Source: Hysterium pulicare CBS 123377 (taxonomy: Eukaryota; Ascomycota; Dothideomycetes; Hysteriales; Hysteriaceae). Taken from it: DNA of 38,118 nucleotides. The notes beneath the pieces are model-generated. The model worked only from the letters and a program-made list of their open reading frames with translations. It had not been told where the DNA came from and did not search any database. The stretch's first letter is position 1; each line of letters begins with the position of its first letter. The stretch spans positions 1 to 38,118 of the forward strand of contig AJFK01000417.1 of assembly GCA_000467715.1 (NCBI GenBank). Reading direction: 5' to 3'. The translations under genes were made by a program, and so were the position numbers. Of the stretch, positions 31,552-38,118 are shown piece after piece.

Positions 31552-33172
31552 CATCTCGATTTGGAGAGGAGCTTCACCCCTCCATATTTTATCCGTAGAG
31601 TAATTCCATCTAAATGCGATTGAGTACATAGGGGATTTCGACGCTCACCACATGATGCCCAAGACGTATACAAGAAGAAGGCAATTTTATTCCCAAGCTC
31701 CCGCGTGTTCCGCATCTCCGTATGATATTTACGGTGTATACGGTGTATACGACGTCGATGAAGCCAGCGCTCCTTGGTTTTCGGTCACTTCGTCCCTGGC
31801 TAAATGTGACCAAGGGTCTGGTTTCGCGCTAGAGTAATCAAATTATATGAATATGGTCTTAACCCAAGATCGGATACGCGGGGTATACAGAGCGTTTGTT
31901 CTAGAATTGGTTCAAGATACGATTGCGTATAGATTAGTGCTAATCTGGAAAATGCAATAATATAAGAAAGCTCGGGTTTTGAGGCTTCTCGACGGCGCAA
32001 GTCTTCCTATTCGTCTCAAATCGGGTTCTCGCTCCGATACATGGAATGTGATTGAAAGTGGTTCCACAGGAATTGAGTAGGAGACGTCAGACTCGAAAGC
32101 TGGAACAAACCCAATGTCGGGGAGAGACCACCATAGTTTCTCCGCTACAAACATCATAAGCACGATGAATGTCGGTGAATGTTCTGGCTGGAATAAAGAT
32201 GCGAATGCAAGAAGCAATTCGATAATCGACTACAAATGCTTGGTTTTGAGTAAGCTTCGGAAAATTCGAGTCAACCACTGCAGCTAGATCCAGGATATCC
32301 GTTCCGCCAATACCGTGGGACTGCCATGATAGACGATGTTTTTGATGTGTGAGAGAACCCATGTTAGCAAGACGGTGAAGATGACTATGGAGCTTTCAAT
32401 ATTTTGGGTGAATGTCGTTGAACATACAAGCCTGCCTCTAATGACGCTACCCAACTCCGTAGAAAAAGATTAGTCAAGACCGATGACCCCAACGGCGGGC
32501 CATCCAGGATTGACCCATCCGTATAAGCGGTTTCTCGCCTGCTATTGGCGAATCCCGCTCCGTGATGCTGGTTATGATGCCTGTCACCCACTTCAAAACA
32601 GATATATTATTCACCAGTTCACCCCTGTTAGCAAAAGGATTACTCCGATCGCGGAATCATGAATACGTAGGTGCAGCTGAATACGGAAGGTCTTTGGTGG
32701 ATCTGAAGGAGAAGCGTTAATTCTTTCTCTTTAAAGGTGGGTTCCCGATATCAAGACGAAGATGGAACTGCATTTGGAATGACCGAAGCCATTGTTAGCC
32801 TTGTACTTTTTATGATCCTCCGCGACGGTCATGTCAGGCGGATTGATGGACGTTTGTGGTTTTATTTTGAGAGCTTCGTTAATGTGAGCAGGCCGAGAGA
32901 ACCGAGTCAAATGAGCAGTTATGGTCCATGTTGACTAGCCCGAGGTAGCATCGCATGGGTTTGAAGTCTATTTGGGTAGAAGAGGGTGCCACTCAAGAAA
33001 CGGCCCTGAGGTCGATATACTAACGATGATAGCCAGAAGGCAGCCATCGTCCTAATGACGGAAATGTTGGATCACTGAGAAGTCATCCCCCTCAAAGAGA
33101 CGCTTCGCGTTATGGAGATACTTCGATCTCAACGTTCAATGTGTTAGCCATCCAGGGCCGTAGAATTAATTC
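31552..33172. other. 1.6 kb intergenic, nothing recognised
   Basis: Minus-strand frames at 31912-32217 and 32087-32362 lack domains. A pair of ACGGTGTAT units sits at about 31731-31748. The left end holds the esterase promoter region, and the right end the terminator of the AlkB-type gene. Confidence 0.4.
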
Positions 33173-34091
33173 TTACCGTCTACTCAGCCCCGCAAGCAAT
33201 TTCCCCGCACCCTTACTGACCTTCAATACATCTCTGTACGTTAAACTGACTCTAGTGCCTCTCTCGTTCTTCCCGCCAGCTTCCTCGAAGACCCACGGCT
33301 CAGCCAAAAGATACCAGTTCGCGACAGACATTGGCGAGAGATTGACATCAGTCTCGACGGGAGAAATACCATGAAGAAGGTCGTTGTATGCGGCGGAAGT
33401 GGTGATAAGAAGAGAGCGGGGTTCTTGGAGGATGCGGGTTGGAAGGTTATATCCTGGTATTGCTGAAGAGGCAGTCCTAGTCTCGGATTGTGCTTGCTGC
33501 TCGCCCAAAGACTCTCTAGACTCGTGCAGACGATTTTCAATCTCTATTTCTGAGCTCTGTTTTCGAGTCACGTCGAGGCACAGGGTCGCTCCTAAACTCA
33601 CTGTCGCCACAACTCCGGCGTATGCGCTCCCGTCTTCATGTGGCATTATGCCTTCTCCCCTCTTATATTCATTAATCAGGACATGGTTCGGCGCATTGTG
33701 TGGCGTATTTGCGAACACGCCGAGTGCTTCGAAACGCGGTATGACTGGATTTACAAGGTAAGGTGGCAGAGGTGCATCGATCAAGGTGTTATTAGCTGTA
33801 AGGGTGGACGGGTGAGCTTGAAGACGGCGGTGGGAGAGCGCTACCCAACGTTGAGAAGGTATCTACAGCAGTGCGGAGTTAGTAAACTTTTAAGCACGGC
33901 TGTATTTTAGGCAGGTTGACACTCAGTAATAAGGTATGCCACCAGAAAGGAGGACTATACCGTACCTTTTGCAATATGGAGGATTCCTCCTCCTCGGTTA
34001 AGAAATTGGGGATATAGTAAAATGCTGGAGGAAGTGACTGGATGCAGAATGGTCTGAGAGCATCTAAAGGTGGGATTTGAAGGGTGTCCAT
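33173..34091 (-). CDS. AlkB-like 2-oxoglutarate/Fe(II) dioxygenase, ALKBH6 type
   Basis: Two exons on the minus strand (33966-34091, 33173-33862) give 271 residues. The N-terminus has LPPAFYYIPNFLTEEEE, then PSQRWVALSHRRLQ (substrate lid region), PPYLVNPVIPRF, NHVLINEYKRGEGIMPHEDG with the iron ligands H117 and D119, ATVSLGATLCLDV, LLITTSAAYNDLLHGISP with the third ligand H206, and RVSLTYRDV with R246 and R252 for 2-oxoglutarate binding. This order is that of human ALKBH6 and its fungal relatives, whose substrate I cannot name with confidence. An extra polar stretch rich in Glu, Ser and Gln lies between LCLDV and LPTRILQEPRS. The intron (33863-33965) has a GTACGG donor and TGTAG acceptor. Confidence 0.92.
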
Positions 34092-34487
34092 GATATTGGG
34101 TTTGGTTTTCGTGAAATAGTCGATCCAGAGACGAGAGAGGTTGAGTTCGTTGAAGCTGGCAGGGGATAGTGAGGAGCTGTCCGAATTCGGTTAATAACTT
34201 TCCTACTCGTGATTATGTCAGAATCACCTCTACACATTTTCATACATAGGTAGTATCGAATCTCAGGGACATGACTTCAGCGGAAATACATCCATTCACT
34301 CTCCTTCCATCAAAGGTAATATTTAGTTCTCAAGGATAGACACCGTTCTCCGTTAATGCTTCCATGGCTTCTGATTCTGAGCGCAAGTATGAAGATTAAG
34401 CATTCAAAGATTCAATATCAAAATCATGGAAAAGTACCCTCAACAATGCTCCCAGTCATCTATGATATAGCTCACTAGGTTTTATAA
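34092..34487. other. intergenic, AlkB promoter and GT69 terminator
   Basis: About 400 bp between two minus-strand genes. No reading frame of interest is seen. Confidence 0.5.
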
Positions 34488-35851
34488 TCAAGTTAGCAAT
34501 GCATTATTCCATGGTAACCACTCCTGATGGCCCCAATCCGGTGCGCATTTCACTTTCTCTGGTGGATCTTGCCACTGAATCCGCAACGAATCATTGTCAG
34601 CTTTCTCAGACTCCACCCATTTGGAAACATAGCCTTTCCATCTTTTGAGGCGTTTCGCATCCTCATCGTTATAAGCGACGTTGACGGTTGGAACGACGGC
34701 AATCTTGCCGTATCCATGATACCAGAAGTCCTTACAAAATAGGGTAGGTTCGCCAGCATAGCATTCATCTGGGTAATTGCGGCGAAACAAGATTTTCCTA
34801 TCCATGATGGGCTTTGCCGTAAATGCCGCTGCGCCGTTCCAGCAGGAGAAGACTTGGAAAGGCTTCATCTCCTCGTATCGGATCCTTGTTTCTTTGTCGT
34901 TCCAGAAGAGCTTCCTGCAGTTATCCCAGCTAGAGTTTGAGGGGATATCAAAGAAAATGTCGCCGTTCATTTGACGGGAAATCCAGACGTCGTAAAAGAT
35001 GCCGCCGTCGTCTCCGAAACTGCACCAGTCCATGGCACACACCATATCGGCGTTTTGGTGGAAGCGCTGATGGACTAGTTCCAGGATGTCCTCTGTACAG
35101 AGCGCGATATCATTGAGGAAGACGACAGTGGTGTCCTGGGAAAATTGACCTGGGTAATCCAAGAGTGGTTTGAGTGCTTCGTTCCGCAGCTTCGCGAGAC
35201 CTTCAATGCGATCCATGTGAGGGCCAAGAGGTTCGATATCGCTGTACTGAAGGAAGAATCTTGCTCCTAACCTCTCGATCTCGGGAACGAGCATCTCTAA
35301 TATCTCGCCCGTGCCGTCTCTTGATCGACCTTCTACTATTGACAAGGCGCAATTCTCTGGACCCAGAAACCGCATTGCTTCGACAACCGAGCCCAGAAGT
35401 CGAGGAAGGACGCGAGCACAATCGAACAGATCAAGTGCAAATAAGTACTTTGCCTTAGTCTGAGTAGGCCGCGCGCCGGGCATGTATCGCTGGGAATGTA
35501 GGGGTGGTGACAATCCTTTAAGGTAAAAGTAGCGAGACGCTATCGGTGCTGGACACTCTACTCTATCGAAAGAGGTATCGGCCGGATCCATTATCGCTTT
35601 TATGTGTCTGGAATTCCATTTCCTCATCTTACTAGAATCTGGCCTTGCTTTCAGTCTTGGATCTCCTTCGACAATAAGTAATACTAACCTGCATTGTTCT
35701 GTAATCGATAACTGCGCCATCCATCGACGGAACTTTGGGTACCCCACAGGGTTCTATCTCTCCAGCAAGATAATATTGTCAGGACTAAGCATTGCAGCAA
35801 GAGAAATGAACAGCAGACTTGTAATCCCGTGGCTAGTTTTCGGTTCAGCAT
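34488..35851 (-). CDS. CAP59/CMT1-type mannosyltransferase (GT69)
   Basis: Two exons on the minus strand (35689-35851, 34488-35638) give 437 residues. The N-terminus from the ATG at 35851 (MLNRKLATGL) is followed at once by a membrane anchor (QVCCSFLLLQCLVLTILS), so this is a type II Golgi protein. The luminal domain has KYLFALDLFDCARVLPRLLG, NCALSIVEGRSRDGTGEIL, VVFLNDIALCTEDILEL, MVCAMDWCSFGDDGGIFYD, FSCWNGAAAFTAKPI and a Cys-rich end (ECYAGEPTLFCKDF). This is the CAP59/CMT1 family, whose known member in Cryptococcus is an alpha-1,3-mannosyltransferase. In Pezizomycotina its glycan target is unsettled. The 49-bp intron starts GTTAGT. The acceptor GGCCAG was chosen over a nearby CTAG because only it keeps the frame. 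Confidence 0.9.
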
Positions 35852-36699
35852 GATGGATGCCAGTAATATGACAGGGACTCGACTGCTTGAGGGACTGACG
35901 GCCACGACAGTAGAAGTGCCAAAATTTCACACTCATTCGGTGCAGCGAATCTATATGAATTGGTTATTGCATATCGAATACGCTGCAAACCCGGACAATC
36001 TGTAAGTCAGCATCATAATGTACGTGTTCGTTGAAATGATGATGTAAAACTGAGCACCTTGATAGCCTTTCCACACTCTATGATGATTGCACCAACACCA
36101 GAATCAATCTAGTGCCCGGGTCTTATTACATATCGCTGCGTATTGGTTCGAACAAAGAACTATTTCGGGTGGTTGAACCGTAGATTCTGAACAATCCACT
36201 AGTAGTGTAGCTTGGTGTTGGAACAAGATGATGCTATGAGAATAGTTCGTATGAGACTAGTTTTTCTGGGGCATGAGACCTTCGCAGGCCATTCCTCCTA
36301 TAAAGTATTATTAGACTGTTGGTTCCAGAGCGTGACTTTCTCAGTCATATCGTCCTTTAAACTAAGGCTTTCGACATTACCATTTTTGATAGAGATACCA
36401 AGAGTTTGCCCCAAGTGAAGCAGACCACATATCATAAAGAAACGGGAATGTGGGTGATTGGATCCTGCTCATTGATTGATATATTTCTCGAGCGATGAAG
36501 ACATGGACAATGGTTAGAAAACTTCGAAGACGTGCAGGAAAAGACGTCCACAACGCCTCCTACACTGCCACGTGCTCTCACGCCAAAATAGGAAGTACCT
36601 TCTTATCGATAAGCCCTCAATTAGCCACACCACCGAAAGCAACTCATCCTCATCTCTTACACCACACTCTGTTATTACCATTGCTGTTCTCCCACACAC
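35852..36699. other. divergent intergenic
   Basis: About 850 bp between the GT69 start (minus) and the methyltransferase start (plus). It should contain both promoters. Frames at 36212-36418 and 36495-36821 have no family features, and the latter overlaps the next gene in another frame. Confidence 0.45.
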
Positions 36700-37771
36700 A
36701 TGCTCTCGTCCTTGGTATTTCTCCAGCACTCCCCTTCCAGCATCCCCTCCCCCGAAGACATCTTCTCCTCAACCCTCGGTTCCATTTTCACCGACGACTG
36801 CCGCAACCAGCACGGCGATGATCCAGACTCTATAATCATATACAAGAGCCAGACGCATGGCGAGCTGGAATTCACGGTAGCGGATCCTAGTGGTGAAGAC
36901 GCACGGAGGAAGTTTGCGCATTACCTCTGGAATGCAGGTGTGCTTATGGGAGAGCTCGTTGGTGGACGAGCGAGTAAAGAGGGGAAAGCTAGGGATAGTG
37001 GAGTCTTTGAAAATGAAAGCGAGGATGGAGAGAAGTGGTGGGTTAGCGAAGACGAGGATAAGCTGTGGAGTGTGAAGAACGAAACAGTATTAGAGCTTGG
37101 GGCAGGTTGGTCTGAAGAAACCTCGATTGATGTATAAAAGCGGCATTTGGGCTGATGGGCAAAACTTTTGTTCTAGGTGTAGGACTCGCGGGTATTGTGA
37201 GTACGTTGGCTGGTGCGGAAAAGGTATGTCTTGCTCTTTTTCTTATTCTACTGTATTTCAAGCAACTTATACTGACAGAATGCCGATGCAGGTCGCTGTA
37301 TCCGACTACCCAGCTTCAGAGCTCCTTACCAACATCTCCCAAAACGTCTTGAAGAATGTGCCGGAGAATCTTCGCCCTCGTATATATGTTCATGGCCACG
37401 AATGGGGTGACCTGACCTCTCCCTTCTCGCAGGAGAATGCCGGATGCTTCACTCGCATCCTCGCAGCAGATTGTCTTTGGATGCCACACGAGCATCACAA
37501 CCTCGCCCGCTCAATGCTACATTTCCTATCCCCATCGCCTGACGCGCGAGTATTCGTGATAGCAGGCTTCCATACCGGCCGGGCGAAAATGGCGCCTTTC
37601 TTCGAGGAAGTAGTCGGCGAAGAAGAACTCGAGATCGAAGAAATCTTTGAGATGGATGTGGATGGGACGAGGCGAGGATGGCAAGCCGAACGCGAAGGCG
37701 GGAGAGAGGATATCGGCGAGCGGAAAAAGTGGCTTGTCGTAGCTCGATTGCGGCGTAGACCATTGGAATAG
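36700..37771 (+). CDS. Nnt1/Efm7-like class I methyltransferase
   Basis: Three exons on the plus strand (36700-37105, 37177-37223, 37292-37771) give 310 residues. The N-terminal part has DPDSIIIYKSQTHGELEF and RRKFAHYLWNAGVLMGELV, as in the lysine-methyltransferase-like family (Pfam Methyltransf_16). The SAM-binding motif I is VLELGAGVGLAGIVSTLAGA (about 130-149), rebuilt across intron 1, followed by KVAVSDYPASELLTNISQNV, joined across intron 2, and RILAADCLWMPHEH. Yeast Nnt1/Efm7 methylates the N-terminus of eEF1A. Fungi also have close paralogues, so the exact substrate is uncertain. An acidic insertion (EDGEKWWVSEDEDKLW) precedes motif I. The stop is 36 bp from that of the Efm4-like gene on the other strand. 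Confidence 0.88.
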
Positions 37772-37807
37772 TATCTTGAACCGGATTGCCCTTCGTACAT
37801 AGACCTT

Positions 37808-38118
37808 TCAAGGCTTCCTCTTGAAGCTCAATGTACAAAGTTGCTGTCCAGTCTTCCCTCCAAACGTGAAGCTAGGGTATTTGACACTGGTCTCGTAATC
37901 CAATTGTCCACCTTCGACCTCAAACCAAGCTCTTAACTCCTCACTTGTCCAATTACAGCTCGTGATCAATAACCGTCCACCTCTCTTGACAAGCGGTTCA
38001 ACACGCTCTCTATACCCCTCAACAACTCTTCTTCCCTGCCCATCAGTCTGTCCACTCAAACTAATAGCATCAAAAGTCCCTTTATCCAACACCACATCAA
38101 ACCCCTCCCCAAGCCAAT
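37808..38118 (-). CDS. EFM4: Efm4/METTL10-like lysine methyltransferase (5' part beyond window)
   Basis: The C-terminal 102 residues are visible, and the frame is open to the right edge. Features are FDVVLDKGTFDAISLS (motif II/post-motif region of the family), YRERVEPLVKRGGRLLITSC, NWTSEELRAWFE, and YPSFTFGGKTGQQLCTLSF near the end. This pattern matches yeast Efm4 (See1) and human METTL10, which methylate a lysine of eEF1A. Motif I lies outside the window, so the start and full length cannot be given. Confidence 0.85.
   Translation of the reverse strand, partial: WLGEGFDVVLDKGTFDAISLSGQTDGQGRRVVEGYRERVEPLVKRGGRLLITSCNWTSEELRAWFEVEGGQLDYETSVKYPSFTFGGKTGQQLCTLSFKRKP

Noticed and set aside
31731-31751. 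Short tandem ACGGTGTAT units
   Set aside because: Only two 9-bp copies, which is compatible with chance and has no link to a feature.
1-38118. CRISPR arrays, bacterial operons, tRNA or rRNA genes
   Set aside because: Spliceosomal introns and fungal families show a eukaryotic genome. No spaced direct repeats and no cloverleaf or rRNA core sequences were found by eye.

Overview
This is eukaryotic DNA from a filamentous ascomycete (Pezizomycotina). Genes are split by short GT-AG introns of about 45-110 bp. The content is typical of such fungi: several cytochrome P450s, a fungal rhodopsin-like seven-helix protein, a HET-domain protein, a CAP59-type mannosyltransferase and a DOMON-cytochrome b561 fusion. 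The gene mix would suit a Leotiomycete-like genome, but that is only a guess. All exon coordinates were built by hand from splice consensus and frame continuity. No rRNA, tRNA, CRISPR array or intact transposon was recognised.

Left part (1-5.4 kb): an alpha/beta hydrolase with an SCP2-like N-terminal domain runs off the left edge. It is followed by a complete EB1/Mal3 microtubule plus-end protein in six exons and a secreted-then-membrane DOMON + cytochrome b561 redox protein. A gene-poor stretch (5.4-8.0 kb) follows.

Middle part (8-22.4 kb) is the most unusual region. It holds a CYP7/CYP8-like P450 (minus), an StcS/VerB-like P450 (plus), a shortened P450-like protein without the haem-ligating cysteine (minus), a rhodopsin-like membrane protein with a frame problem at its second helix (plus), a 14-helix MFS exporter (plus) and a second CYP7/CYP8-like P450 (plus). 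This looks like the tailoring-and-export part of a specialised-metabolite or sterol-modifying cluster, yet no polyketide synthase, NRPS, terpene synthase or prenyltransferase is visible. A HET-domain gene (23.3-25.4 kb) borders it.

Right part (25.7-38.1 kb) returns to mostly housekeeping genes: the vacuolar SNARE Vam7, a truncated F-box-like gene, an unidentified multi-span membrane protein, a secreted SGNH/CE3-like esterase, an ALKBH6-type AlkB oxygenase, a CAP59/GT69 mannosyltransferase, an Nnt1/Efm7-like methyltransferase and, cut by the right edge, an Efm4-like methyltransferase. The last two families both include eEF1A methyltransferases and are convergent with only 36 bp between them.

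The main candidate for something undescribed is the cysteine-less P450-like gene at 12937-14249 together with its cluster.
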